A DNA stretch of 64,000 nt, taken from Clusia tigrina. Lineage: Eukaryota; Arthropoda; Insecta; Diptera; Clusiidae. Positions 1 to 12,345 of the stretch are shown here, piece after piece (the stretch's first letter is position 1; each line of letters opens with the position of its first letter). Where the stretch lies: the NCBI GenBank assembly GCA_920105625.2, contig CAKKTE020000288.1, positions 62,001 to 126,000 on the forward strand, written 5' to 3'. The translations under genes were made by a program, and so were the position numbers. The notes beneath the pieces were generated by a model. The model was not told where the DNA came from. It saw only the letters and a program-made list of their open reading frames with translations, and made no database searches.

Positions 1-2745
1 CGATAGCTTAAATTAACAAGAGGCTCGTGTACTTTATTGTTACAAAATTTCAAGGTTTTATGACGCTCCAGTAAAAAGTTACAAGCATTTGTATGTTGCA
101 AACTTTGATAGGTGTAGGACGTACCGTATAGAAGTTAGGGCCATTTGAAGTTTTATCAGTGTTTGATTTTGTACTGAAGGGTAGCATAGCTCTGAGCGAT
201 AGCTTAAATTGACAAGAGGCTCGAGTACTTTATTGTTACAAAATTGCAAGGTTTTATGACGCTCAAGTAAAAAGTTGCAAGCATTTGTATATTGCGAAAT
301 TTGATAGGTGTAGGACGTACCGTATAGAAGTTAGGGCCATTTTAAGTTTTATCAGTGTTTGATTTGGGACTCAAAGGTAGCATAGCTCTGAGCGATAGCT
401 TAAATTGACAAGAAGCCCGAGTACTTTATTGTTACAAAATTGCAAGGTTTTGTGACGCTCCAGTAAAAAGTTACAAGCATTTGTATGTAGCAAACTTTGA
501 TAGCTGTAGGACGTACCCTCGTAGAAGTCAGGGCCATTTGAAGCTTTATCAGTGTTCGATTTGGGACTCAAGGGTAGCATAGGTTTGAGCGATAGCTTAA
601 ATTGACAAGAGGCTCGAGTACTTTATTGTTACAAAATTTCAAGGTTTTATGACGCTCTAGTAAAAAGTTACAAGCATTTGTATGTTGCAAACTTTGATAG
701 GTGTAGGACGTACCGTATAGAAGTTAGGGCCATTTGAAGTTTTATCAGTGTTTGATTTGGGACTCAAAGGTAGCATAGCTTTAAGCGATTGCTTAAATTG
801 ACAAGAGGCTCGAGTACTTTATTGTTACAAAATTGCAAGGTTTTATGACGTTCCAGTAAAAAGTTACAAGCATTTGTTTGTTGCAAACTTTGATAGGTGT
901 AGGACGTACCGTATAGAATTTAGGGCCATTTGAAGTTTTATCACTGTTCGATTTGGGGCTCAAGGGTAGCATAGCTTTGAGCGATAGCTTAAATTGACAA
1001 GAGGGTCGAGTACTTTACTGTTACAAAATTTCAAGGTTTTATGACGCTACAGTAAAAAGTTACAAGCATTTGTATGTTGCAAACTTTGATAGGTGTAGGA
1101 CGTACCGTATAGAAGTTAGGGCCATTTGAAGTTTTATCAGTGTTTGATTTGGGACTCAAGGGTAGCATAGCTTTGAGCGATAACTTAAATTGACAAGAGG
1201 CTCGAGTACTTTATTGTTACTAAATTTCAAGGTTTTATGACGCTCCAGTAAAAAGTTACAAGCATTTGTATGTTGCAAACTTTGATAGGTGTAGGACGTA
1301 CCGTATAGAAGTTAGGGCCATTTGAAGCTTTATTAGTGTCTGATTTGGGACTCAAGGGTAGCATAGCTTTGAGCGATAGCTTAAATTGACAAGAGGCTCG
1401 AGTACTTTATTGTTACAAAATTTCAAGGTTTTATGACGCTCCAGTAAAAAGTTACAAGCATTTGTATGTTGCAAACTTTGATAAGTGTAGGACGTACCGT
1501 ATAGAAGTTAGGGCCATTTGAAAATTTATCAGTGTTTGATTTGGGACTCAAGGGTAGCATAGCTTTGAGCGATAACTTAAATTGACAAGAGGCTCGAGTA
1601 CTTTATTGTTACTAAATTTCAAGGTTTTATGACGCTCCAGTAAAAAGTTACAAGCATTTGTATGTTGCAAACTTTGATAGGTGTAGGACGTACCGTATAG
1701 AAGTTAGGTCCATTTGAAGTTTTATCAGTGTTTGATTTGGGACTCAAAGGTAGCATAGCTTTAAGCGATTGCTTAAATTGACAAGAGGCTCGAGTACTTT
1801 ATTGTTACAAAATTTCAAGGTTTTATGACGCTCCAGTAAAAAGTTACAAGCATTTGTATGCTGCAACCTTTGATAGGTGTAGGATGTACCGTATAGAAGT
1901 TAGGGCCATTTGAAGTTTTATCAGTGTTCGATTTGGGACTCAAGGGTAGCATTGCTTTGAGCGATAGCTTAAATTGGCAAGAGGCTCGAGTACTTTACTG
2001 TTATAAAATTTCAAGGTTTTATGACGCTCCAGTAAAAAGGTACAAGCATTTGTATGTTGCAAACTTTGAGAAGTGTAGGACGTACAGTATAGAAGTTAGG
2101 GCCATTTGAAGTTTTATCAGTGTTTGATTTGGGACTGAAGGGTAGCATAGCTCTGAGCGATAGCTTAAATTGACAAGAGGCGCGAGTACTTTATTGTTAC
2201 AAACTTGCAAGGTTTTGTGACGCTCCAGTAAAAAGTTACAAGCATTTGTATGTTGCAAACTTTGATAGCTGTAGGACGTACCGTATAGAAGTCAGGGCCA
2301 TTTGAAGCTTTATCAGTGTTTGATTTGGGACTCAAGGGTAGCATAGCTTTGAGCGATAGCTTAAATTGACAAGAGGCTCGAGTACTTTATTGTTACAAAA
2401 TTTCAAGGTTTTATGACGCTCCAGTAAAAAGTTACAAGCATTTGTATGTTGCAAACTTTGATAGGTGTAGGACGTACCGTATAGAAATTAGGGCCATTTG
2501 AAGTTTTATCAGTGTTCGATTTGGGACTCAAGGGTAGCATTGCTTTGAGCGATAGCTTAAATTGACAAGAGGCTCGAGTACTTTACTGTTATAAAATTTC
2601 AAGGTTTTATGACGCTCCAGTAAAAAGGTACAAGCATTTGTATGTTGCAAACTTTGATAGGTGTAGGACGTACCGTATAGGAGTTAGGGCCATTTGAAGT
2701 TTTATCAGTGTTTGATTTGGGACTCAAGGGTAGCATAGCTTGGAG
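1..2745 (+). repeat. 14-monomer HOR of 2745 bp, copy 1
   Basis: The fourteen monomers total 2745 bp, one more than 14 x 196, because one monomer near 511 reads ACCCTCGTAG where others read ACCGTATAG. The next copy starts at 2746 with the same monomer order. Differences specific to this copy include CTCGTGTAC near 28, GTATGTAGC near 488, GTGTCTGATT near 1340 and ACAAACTTGC near 2203. The unit contains the CTGCAACC monomer (1861) followed by the monomer carrying TATAAAA (2002). The left edge is set by the window, so the true phase of the HOR is unknown. Confidence 0.93.
2002..2008 (+). promoter_or_regulatory. TATAAAA element in a monomer subtype (first of many)
   Basis: In the subtype with TACTGTTATAAAATTTC, the usual ATTGTTACAAAATTTC has become a perfect TATA-box heptamer. 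Further examples are at 2590, 4747, 5335, 7492, 8864 and 21969. Roughly one monomer in eight carries it, usually the monomer just after the CTGCAACC monomer. The motif alone does not show promoter activity, and AT-rich satellite can produce it by chance. I list it because the subtype is retained in nearly every HOR class of the window. Confidence 0.3.
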
Positions 2746-5490
2746 CGATAGCTTAAATTAACAAGAGGCTCGAGTACTTTATTGTTACAAAATTGCAAGG
2801 TTTTATGACGCTCCAGTAAAAAGTTACAAGCATTTGTATCTTGCAAACTTTGATAGGTGTAGGACGTACCGTATAGAAGTTAGGGCCATTTGAAGTTTTA
2901 TCAGTGTTTGATTTTGTACTGAAGGGTAGCATAGCTCTGAGCGATAGCTTAAATTGACAAGAGGCTCGAGTACTTTATTGTTACAAAATTGCAAGGTTTT
3001 ATGACGCTCAAGTAAAAAGTTGCAAGCATTTGTATATTGCGAAATTTGATAGGTGTAGGACGTACCGTATAGAAGTTAGGGCCATTTTAAGTTTTATCAG
3101 TGTTTGATTTGGGACTCAAAGGTAGCATAGCTCTGAGCGATAGCTTAAATTGACAAGAAGCCCGAGTACTTTATTGTTACAAAATTGCAAGGTTTTGTGA
3201 CGCTCCAGTAAAAAGTTACAAGCATTTGTATGTTGCAAACTTTGATAGCTGTAGGACGTACCCTCGTAGAAGTCAGGGCCATTTGAAGCTTTATCAGTGT
3301 TCGATTTGGGACTCAAGGGTAGCATAGGTTTGAGCGATAGCTTAAATTGACAAGAGGCTCGAGTACTTTATTGTTACAAAATTTCAAGGTTTTATGACGC
3401 TCTAGTAAAAAGTTACAAGCATTTGTATGTTGCAAACTTTGATAGGTGTAGGACGTACCGTATAGAAGTTAGGGCCATTTGAAGTTTTATCAGTGTTTGA
3501 TTTGGGACTCAAAGGTAGCATAGCTTTAAGCGATTGCTTAAATTGACAAGAGGCTCGAGTACTTTATTGTTACAAAATTGCAAGGTTTTATGACGTTCCA
3601 GTAAAAAGTTACAAGCATTTGTTTGTTGCAAACTTTGATAGGTGTAGGACGTACCGTATAGAATTTAGGGCCATTTGAAGTTTTATCACTGTTCGATTTG
3701 GGGCTCAAGGGTAGCATAGCTTTGAGCGATAGCTTAAATTGACAAGAGGGTCGAGTACTTTACTGTTACAAAATTTCAAGGTTTTATGACGCTACAGTAA
3801 AAAGTTACAAGCATTTGTATGTTGCAAACTTTGATAGGTGTAGGACGTACCGTATAGAAGTTAGGGCCATTTGAAGTTTTATCAGTGTTTGATTTGGGAC
3901 TCAAGGGTAGCATAGCTTTGAGCGATAACTTAAATTGACAAGAGGCTCGAGTACTTTATTGTTACTAAATTTCAAGGTTTTATGACGCTCCAGTAAAAAG
4001 TTACAAGCATTTGTATGTTGCAAACTTTGATAGGTGTAGGACGTACCGTATAGAAGTTAGGGCCATTTGAAGCTTTATTAGTGTTTGATTTGGGACTCAA
4101 GGGTAGCATAGCTTTGAGCGATAGCTTAAATTGACAAGAGGCTCGAGTACTTTATTGTTACAAAATTTCAAGGTTTTATAACGCTCCAGTAAAAAGTTAC
4201 AAGCATTTGTATGTTGCAAACTTTGATAAGTGTAGGACGTACCGTATAGAAGTTAGGGCCATTTGAAAATTTATCAGTGTTTGATTTGGGACTCAAGGGT
4301 AGCATAGCTTTGAGCGATAACTTAAATTGACAAGAGGCTCGAGTACTTTATTGTTACTAAATTTCAAGGTTTTATGACGCTCCAGTAAAAAGTTACAAGC
4401 ATTTGTATGTTGCAAACTTTGATAGGTGTAGGACGTACCGTATAGAAGTTAGGTCCATTTGAAGTTTTATCAGTGTTTGATTTGGGACTCAAAGGTAGCA
4501 TAGCTTTAAGCGATTGCTTAAATTGACAAGAGGCTCGAGTACTTTATTGTTACAAAATTTCAAGGTTTTATGACGCTCCAGTAAAAAGTTACAAGCATTT
4601 GTATGCTGCAACCTTTGATAGGAGTAGGATGTACCGTATAGAAGTTAGGGCCATTTGAAGTTTTATCAGTGTTCGATTTGGGACTCAAGGGTAGCATTGC
4701 TTTGAGCGATAGCTTAAATTGGCAAGCGGCTCGAGTACTTTACTGTTATAAAATTTCAAGGTTTTATGACGCTCCAGTAAAAAGGTACAAGCATTTGTAT
4801 GTTGCAAACTTTGAGAAGTGTAGGACGTACAGTATAGAAGTTAGGGCCATTTGAAGTTTTATCAGTGTTTGATTTGGGACTGAAGGGTAGCATAGCTCTG
4901 AGCGATAGCTTAAATTGACAAGAGGCGCGAGTACTTTATTGTTACAAAATTGCAAGGTTTTGTGACGCTCCAGTAAAAAGTTACAAGCATTTGTATGTTG
5001 CAAACTTTGATAGCTGTAGGACGTACCGTATAGAAGTCAGGGCCATTTGAAGCTTTATCAGTGTTTGATTTGGGACTCAAGGGTAGCATAGCTTTGAGCG
5101 ATAGCTTAAATTGACAAGAGGCTCGAGTACTTTATTGTTACAAAATTTCAAGGTTTTATGACGCTCCAGTAAAAAGTTACAAGCATTTGTATGTTGCAAA
5201 CTTTGATAGGTGTAGGACGTACCGTATAGAAATTAGGGCCATTTGAAGTTTTATCAGTGTTCGATTTGGGACTCAAGGGTAGCATTGCTTTGAGCGATAG
5301 CTTAAATTGACAAGAGGCTCGAGTACTTTACTGTTATAAAATTTCAAGGTTTTATGACGCTCCAGTAAAAAGGTACAAGCATTTGTATGTTGCAAACTTT
5401 GATAGGTGTAGGACGTACCGTATAGGAGTTAGGGCCATTTGAAGTTTTATCAGTGTTTGATTTGGGACTCAAGGGTAGCATAGCTTGGAG
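2746..5490 (+). repeat. 14-monomer HOR of 2745 bp, copy 2
   Basis: This copy aligns to copy 1 at an offset of exactly 2745 bp, including the extra base in the ACCCTCGTAG monomer near 3256. By eye it differs from copy 3 at only a few bases: GTATCTTGC near 2840, TTATAACGC near 4180, GGAGTAGG near 4623 and GCGGCTCG near 4727. Such high identity over 2.7 kb, beside visibly more diverged neighbouring monomers, indicates recent duplication of the whole 14-mer. Confidence 0.93.
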
Positions 5491-7620
5491 CGATAGCTTA
5501 AATTAACAAGAGGCTCGAGTACTTTATTGTTACAAAATTGCAAGGTTTTATGACGCTCCAGTAAAAAGTTACAAGCATTTGTATGTTGCAAACTTTGATA
5601 GGTGTAGGACGTACCGTATAGAAGTTAGGGCCATTTGAAGTTTTATCAGTGTTTGATTTTGTACTGAAGGGTAGCATAGCTCTGAGCGATAGCTTAAATT
5701 GACAAGAGGCTCGAGTACTTTATTGTTACAAAATTGCAAGGTTTTATGACGCTCAAGTAAAAAGTTGCAAGCATTTGTATATTGCGAAATTTGATAGGTG
5801 TAGGACGTACCGTATAGAAGTTAGGGCCATTTTAAGTTTTATCAGTGTTTGATTTGGGACTCAAAGGTAGCATAGCTCTGAGCGATAGCTTAAATTGACA
5901 AGAAGCCCGAGTACTTTATTGTTACAAAATTGCAAGGTTTTGTGACGCTCCAGTAAAAAGTTACAAGCATTTGTATGTTGCAAACTTTGATAGCTGTAGG
6001 ACGTACCCTCGTAGAAGTCAGGGCCATTTGAAGCTTTATCAGTGTTCGATTTGGGACTCAAGGGTAGCATAGGTTTGAGCGATAGCTTAAATTGACAAGA
6101 GGCTCGAGTACTTTATTGTTACAAAATTTCAAGGTTTTATGACGCTCTAGTAAAAAGTTACAAGCATTTGTATGTTGCAAACTTTGATAGGTGTAGGACG
6201 TACCGTATAGAAGTTAGGGCCATTTGAAGTTTTATCAGTGTTTGATTTGGGACTCAAAGGTAGCATAGCTTTAAGCGATTGCTTAAATTGACAAGAGGCT
6301 CGAGTACTTTATTGTTACAAAATTGCAAGGTTTTATGACGTTCCAGTAAAAAGTTACAAGCATTTGTTTGTTGCAAACTTTGATAGGTGTAGGACGTACC
6401 GTATAGAATTTAGGGCCATTTGAAGTTTTATCACTGTTCGATTTGGGGCTCAAGGGTAGCATAGCTTTGAGCGATAGCTTAAATTGACAAGAGGGTCGAG
6501 TACTTTACTGTTACAAAATTTCAAGGTTTTATGACGCTACAGTAAAAAGTTACAAGCATTTGTATGTTGCAAACTTTGATAGGTGTAGGACGTACCGTAT
6601 AGAAGTTAGGGCCATTTGAAGTTTTATCAGTGTTTGATTTGGGACTCAAGGGTAGCATAGCTTTGAGCGATAACTTAAATTGACAAGAGGCTCGAGTACT
6701 TTATTGTTACTAAATTTCAAGGTTTTATGACGCTCCAGTAAAAAGTTACAAGCATTTGTATGTTGCAAACTTTGATAGGTGTAGGACGTACCGTATAGAA
6801 GTTAGGGCCATTTGAAGCTTTATTAGTGTTTGATTTGGGACTCAAGGGTAGCATAGCTTTGAGCGATAGCTTAAATTGACAAGAGGCTCGAGTACTTTAT
6901 TGTTACAAAATTTCAAGGTTTTATGACGCTCCAGTAAAAAGTTACAAGCATTTGTATGTTGCAAACTTTGATAAGTGTAGGACGTACCGTATAGAAGTTA
7001 GGGCCATTTGAAAATTTATCAGTGTTTGATTTGGGACTCAAGGGTAGCATAGCTTTGAGCGATAACTTAAATTGACAAGAGGCTCGAGTACTTTATTGTT
7101 ACTAAATTTCAAGGTTTTATGACGCTCCAGTAAAAAGTTACAAGCATTTGTATGTTGCAAACTTTGATAGGTGTAGGACGTACCGTATAGAAGTTAGGTC
7201 CATTTGAAGTTTTATCAGTGTTTGATTTGGGACTCAAAGGTAGCATAGCTTTAAGCGATTGCTTAAATTGACAAGAGGCTCGAGTACTTTATTGTTACAA
7301 AATTTCAAGGTTTTATGACGCTCCAGTAAAAAGTTACAAGCATTTGTATGCTGCAACCTTTGATAGGTGTAGGATGTACCGTATAGAAGTTAGGGCCATT
7401 TGAAGTTTTATCAGTGTTCGATTTGGGACTCAAGGGTAGCATTGCTTTGAGCGATAGCTTAAATTGGCAAGAGGCTCGAGTACTTTACTGTTATAAAATT
7501 TCAAGGTTTTATGACGCTCCAGTAAAAAGGTACAAGCATTTGTATGTTGCAAACTTTGAGAAGTGTAGGACGTACAGTATAGAAGTTAGGGCCATTTGAA
7601 GTTTTATCAGTGTTTGATTT
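5491..7620 (+). repeat. 14-monomer HOR of 2745 bp, partial copy 3
   Basis: This copy follows copy 2 at the same 2745-bp offset for about eleven monomers, and the ACCCTCGTAG insertion recurs near 6007. The match decays between about 7620 and 7760, where GTGACTGAAGG and GGCCCGAG appear in place of GGGACTGAAGG and GGCGCGAG. From there the monomer order changes to one resembling the unit at 41-48 kb. The right edge is therefore a recombination boundary inside a monomer, without loss of register. Confidence 0.88.
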
Positions 7621-9594
7621 GTGACTGAAGGGTAGCATAGCTCTGAGCGATAGCTTAAATTGACAAGAGGCCCGAGTACTTTATTGTTACAAAATTGCAA
7701 GGTTTTGTGACGCTCCAGTAAAAAGTTACAAGCATTTGTATGTTGCAAACTTTGATAGGTGTAGGACGTACCGTATAGAAGTTAGGGCCACTTGAAGTTT
7801 TATCAGTGTTTGATTTTGGACTCAAGGGTAGCATAGCTTTGAGCGATAACTTAAATTGACAAGAGGCTCGAATACTTTATTGTTACTAAATTTTAAGGTT
7901 TTATGACGCTCCAGTAAAAAGTTACAAGCATTTGTATGTTGCAAACTTTGATAGGTGTAGGGCGTACCGTATAGAAGTAAGGGCCATTTGAAGTTTTATC
8001 AGTGTTTAATTTGGGACTCAAGGGTAGCATAGCTTTGAGCGATAGCTTAAATTAACAAGAGGCTCGAGTACTTTATTGTCACAAAATTTTAAGGTTTTAT
8101 GACGCTCCAGTAAAAAGTTACAAGCATTTGTATGTTGCAAACTTTGATAAGTGTAGGACGTACCGTATAGAAGTTAAGGCCATTTGCAGTTTTATCAGTG
8201 TTTGATTCGGGACTGAAGGGTAGCATAGCTTTGAGCGAGAGCTTAAATTAACAAGAGGGTCGAGTACTTTATTGTTACAAAATTGCAAGGTTTTATGACG
8301 CTCCAGTAAAAAGTTACAAGCATTTGTATGTTGCAAACTTTGATAGGTGTAGGACGTACCGTATAGAAGTTAGGGCCATTTGAAGTTTTATCAGTGTTTG
8401 ATTTGGGACTCAAGCGTAGCATAGCTTTGAGCGACAACTTAAATTGACAAGAGGCTCGAGTACTTTATTGTTACTAAATTTCAAGGTTTTATGACGCTCC
8501 AGTAAAAAGTTACAAGCATTTGTATGTTGCAAACTTTGATAGGTGTAGGACGTACCGTATAGAAGTTAGGTCCATTTGAAGTTTTATCAGTGTTTGATTT
8601 GGGACTCAAAGGTAGCATAGCTTTAAGCGATTGCTTAAATTGACAAGAGGCTCGAGTACTTTATTGTTACAAAATTTCAAGGTTTTATGACGCTCCAGTA
8701 AAAAGTTACAAGCATTTGTATGCTGCAACCTTTGATAGGTGTAGGACGTACCGTATAGAAGTTAGGGCCATTTGAAATTTTATCAGTGTTCGATTTGGGA
8801 CTCAAGGGTAGCATTGCTTTGAGCGATAGCTTAAATTGGCAAGAGGCTCGAGTACTTTACTGTTATAAAATTTCAAGGTTTTATGACGCTCCAGTAAAAA
8901 GGTACAAGCATTTGTATGTTGCAAACTTTGATAGGTGTAGGACGTACCGTATAGGAGTTAGGGCCATTTGAAGTTTTATCAGTGTTTGATTTGGGACTCA
9001 AGGCTAGCATAGCTTTGAGCGATAGCTTAAATTGACAAGAGGCTTGAGTACTTTATTGTTACAAAATTTCAAGGTTTTATGACGCTCTAGTAAAAAGTTA
9101 CAAGCATTTGTATGTTGCAAACTTTGATAAGTGTAGGACGTACCGTATAGAAGTTAGGGCCATTTGAAGTTTTATCAATGTTTGATTCGGTACTCAAGGG
9201 TAGCATAGCTTTGAGCGATAGATTAAATTGACAAGAGGCTCGAGTACTTTATTGTTACAAAATTTCAAGGTTTTATGACGCTCCAGTAAAAAGTTACAAG
9301 CATTTGTATGCTGCAACCTTTGATAGGTGTAGGACGTACCGTATAGAAGTTAGGGCCATTTGAAGTTTTATCAGTGTTCGATTTGGGACTCAAGGGTAGC
9401 ATTGCTTTGAGCGATAGCTTAAATTGACAAGAGGCTCGAGTACTTTACTGTTATAAAATTTCAAGGTTTTATGACGCTCCAGTAAAAAGGTACAAGCATT
9501 TGTATGTTGCAAACTTTGATAGGTGTAGGACGTACCGTATAGAAGTCAGGGCCATTTGAAGCTTTATCAGTGTTTGATTTGGGACTCAAGGGTA

Positions 9595-9608
9595 GTATTG
9601 CTTTGACA
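9595..9608 (+). other. 17-bp deletion in one monomer at a TTGA microhomology
   Basis: The sequence passes from GTAGTATTGCTTTGA directly to CAAGAGGCTC, where other monomers have a further 17 bp (GCGATAGCTTAAATTGA). The deleted block is bounded by TTGA on each side, and one TTGA is retained. This monomer is 179 bp long. The pattern suits replication slippage or microhomology-mediated joining. It removes the usual monomer start motif and shifts all downstream starts by 17 bp against the 196-bp grid. Confidence 0.9.
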
Positions 9609-10207
9609 AGAGGCTCGAGTACTTTACTGTTACAAAATTTCAAGGTTTTATGACGCTCCAGTAAAAAGGTACAAGCATTTGTATGTTGCAAACTTTGATA
9701 GGTGTAGGACGTACCGTATAGGAGTTAGGGCCATTTGAAATTTTATCAGTGTTTGATTTGGGACTCAAGGGTAGCATAGCTTTGAGCGATAGCTTAAATT
9801 AACAAGAGGCTCGAGTACTTTATTGTTACAAAATTGCAAGGTTTTATGACGCTCCAGTAAAAAGTTACAAGCATTTGTCTGTTGCAAACTTTGATAGGTG
9901 TAGGACGTACCGTATAGAAGTCAGGGCCATTTGAAGCTTTATCAGTGTTTGATTTGGGACTCAAGGGTAGCATAGCTTTGAGCGATAGCTTAAATTGACA
10001 AGAAGCTTGAGTACTTTATTGTTACAAAATTTCAAGGTTTTATGACGCTCTAGTAAAAAGTTACAAGCATTTGTATGTTGCAAACTTTGATAAGTGTAGG
10101 ACGTACCGTATAGAAGTTAGGGCCATTTGAAGTTTTATCAGTGTTTGATTTTGTACTGAAGGGTAGCATAGCTCTGAGCGATAGCTTAAATTGACAAGAG
10201 GCTCGAG

Positions 10208-10218
10208 TACTTTGTTAC
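10208..10218 (+). other. 3-bp deletion in one monomer
   Basis: The sequence reads GAGTACTTTGTTACAA, where the usual monomer has GAGTACTTTATTGTTACAA. Three bases are missing, making this monomer 193 bp. I saw no other copy with this change, so it looks private and unamplified. Confidence 0.85.
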
Positions 10219-12345
10219 AAAATTGCAAGGTTTTATGACGCTCAAGTAAAAAGTTACAAGCATTTGTATATTGCAAACTTTGATAGGTGTAGGACGTACC
10301 GTATAGAAGTTAGGGCCATTTGAAGTTTTATCAGTGTTTGATTTGGGACTCAAAGGTAGCATAGCTTTAAGCGATTGCTTAAATTGACAAGAGGCTCGAG
10401 TACTTTATTGTTACAATATTTTGAGGTTTTATGACGCTCCAGTAAAAAGTTACAAGCATTTGTATGTTGCAAACTTTGATAGGTGTAGGACGTACCGTAT
10501 AGAAGTTAGGGCTATTTGAAGTTTTATAAGTGTTTGATTTGGGACTCAAAGGTAGCATAGCTTTGAGCGATAGCTTAAATTGACAAGAGGCTCGAGTACT
10601 TTATTGTTACAAAATTTCAAGGTTTTATGAAGCTCTAGTAAAAAGTTACAAGCATTTGTATGTTGCAAACTTTGATAGGTGTAGGACGTACCGTATAGAA
10701 GTTAGGGCCATTTGAAGTTTTATAAGTGTTTGATTTGGGACTCAAAGGTAGCATAGCTTTAAGCGATTGCTTAAATTGACAAGAGGCTCGAGTACTTTAT
10801 TGTTACAAAATTGCAAGGTTTTATGACGTTCCAGTAAAAAGTTACAAGCATTTGTTTGTTGCAAACTTTGATAGATGTAGGTCGTACCGTATAGTAGTTA
10901 GGGCCATTTGAAGTTTTATCAGTGTTCGATTTGGGACTCAAGGGTAGCATAGCTTTGAGCGATAGCTTAAATTGACAAGAGGGTCGAGTACTTTACTGTT
11001 ACAAAATTTCAAGGTTTTATGACGCTACAGTAAAAAGTTACAAGCATTTGTATGTTGCAAACTTTGATAGGTGTAGGACGTACCGTATAAAAGTTAGGGC
11101 CATTTGAAGTTTTATCAGTGTTTGATTTGGGACTCAAGGGTAGCATAGCTTTGAGCGATAACTTAAATTGACAAGAGGCTCGAGTACTTTATTGTTACAA
11201 TATTTTGAGGTTTTATGACGCTCCAGTAAAACGTTACAAGCATTTGTATGTTGCAAACTTTGATAAGTGTAGGACGTACCGTATAGAAGTTAGGGCCATT
11301 TGCAGTTTTATCAGTGTTTGATTTGGAACTGAAGGGTAGCATAGCTTTGAGCGAGAGTTTAATTTAACAAGAGGGTCGAGTACTTTATTGTTACAAAATT
11401 GCAAGGTTTTATGACGCTCCAGTAAAAAGTTACAGGCATTTGTATGTTGCAAACTTTGATAGGTGTAGGACGTACCGTATAGAAGTTAGGGCCATTTGAA
11501 GTTTTATCAGTGTTTGATTTGGGACTCAAGGGAAGCATAGCTTTGAGCGATAGCTTAAATTAACAAGAGGCTCGAGTACTTTATTGTTACAAAATTGCAA
11601 GGTTTTATGACGCTGCAGTAAAAAGTTACAAGCATTTGTATGTTGCAAACTTTGATAGGTGTAGGACGTACCGTATAGAAGTCAGGGCCATTTGAAGCTT
11701 TATCAGTGTTTGATTTGGGACTCAAGGGTAGCATAGCTTTGAGCGATAGCTTAAATTGACAAGAGGCTTGAGTACTTTATTGTTACAAAATTTCAAGGTT
11801 TTATGACGCTCTAGTAAAAATTTACAAGCATTTGTATGTTGAAAACTTTGATAAGTGTAGGACGTACCGTATAGAAGTTAGGGCCATTTGAAGTTTTATC
11901 AGTGTTTGATTTTGTACTCAAGGGTAGCATAGCTCTGAGCGATAGCTTAAATTGACAAGAGGCTCGAATACTTTATTGTTACAAAATTGCAAGGTTTTAT
12001 GACGCTCAAGTAAAAAGTTGCAAGCATTTGTATATTGCAAACTTTGATAGGTGTAGGACGTACCGTACAGAAGTTACTGCCATTTGAAGTTTTATCAGTG
12101 TTTGATTTGGGACTCAAAGGTAGCATAGCTTTAAGCGATTGCTTAAATTGACAAGAGGCTCGAGTACTTTATTGTTACAAAATTTCAAGGTTTTATGACG
12201 CTCCAGTAAAAAGTTGCAAGTATTTGTATGTTGCATACTTTGATAGCTGTAGGACGTACCGTATAGAAGTCAGGTCCACTTGAAGCTTTATCAGTGTTTG
12301 ATTTGGGACTCAAGGGTAGCATAGCTTTGAGCGATAGCTTAAATT

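Larger units (their letters stand above)
7621..12345 (+). repeat. Irregular satellite segment without a long HOR period
   Basis: About 24 monomers are arranged without a repeated long unit that I can establish. From about 7800 to 9100 the order of variants (GGGCGTACC, GTTTAATTTGG, CAAGCGTAGC, CTGCAACC, CAAGGCTAGC) resembles the 12-mer family at 41-48 kb. From about 10340 to 11100 it resembles part of the 14-mer. CTGCAACC monomers lie 588 bp apart at 8723 and 9311. Two shortened monomers are annotated separately (near 9604 and 10213). I find no gene or foreign insert in this stretch. Confidence 0.85.

Noticed and set aside
135..142. TTAGGG telomere-like hexamer in each monomer (TTTAGGG in some)
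   Set aside because: There is a single copy per 196 bp, never tandem. A six-base match per monomer is expected by chance often enough and does not indicate telomeric sequence.
1925..1950. CENP-B-box-like motif at GTTCGATTTGGGACTC
   Set aside because: The CENP-B box needs TTCG, then A at a fixed distance, then CGGG. Only TTCG is present; the A and the CGGG core are missing.
1924..2109. Plus-strand 61-codon open frame repeated about twenty times across the window
   Set aside because: It begins at GTG, not ATG, in what is clearly eukaryotic satellite. It is confined to one monomer subtype and stays open only because that subtype has lost a stop. It is a by-product of the repeat.
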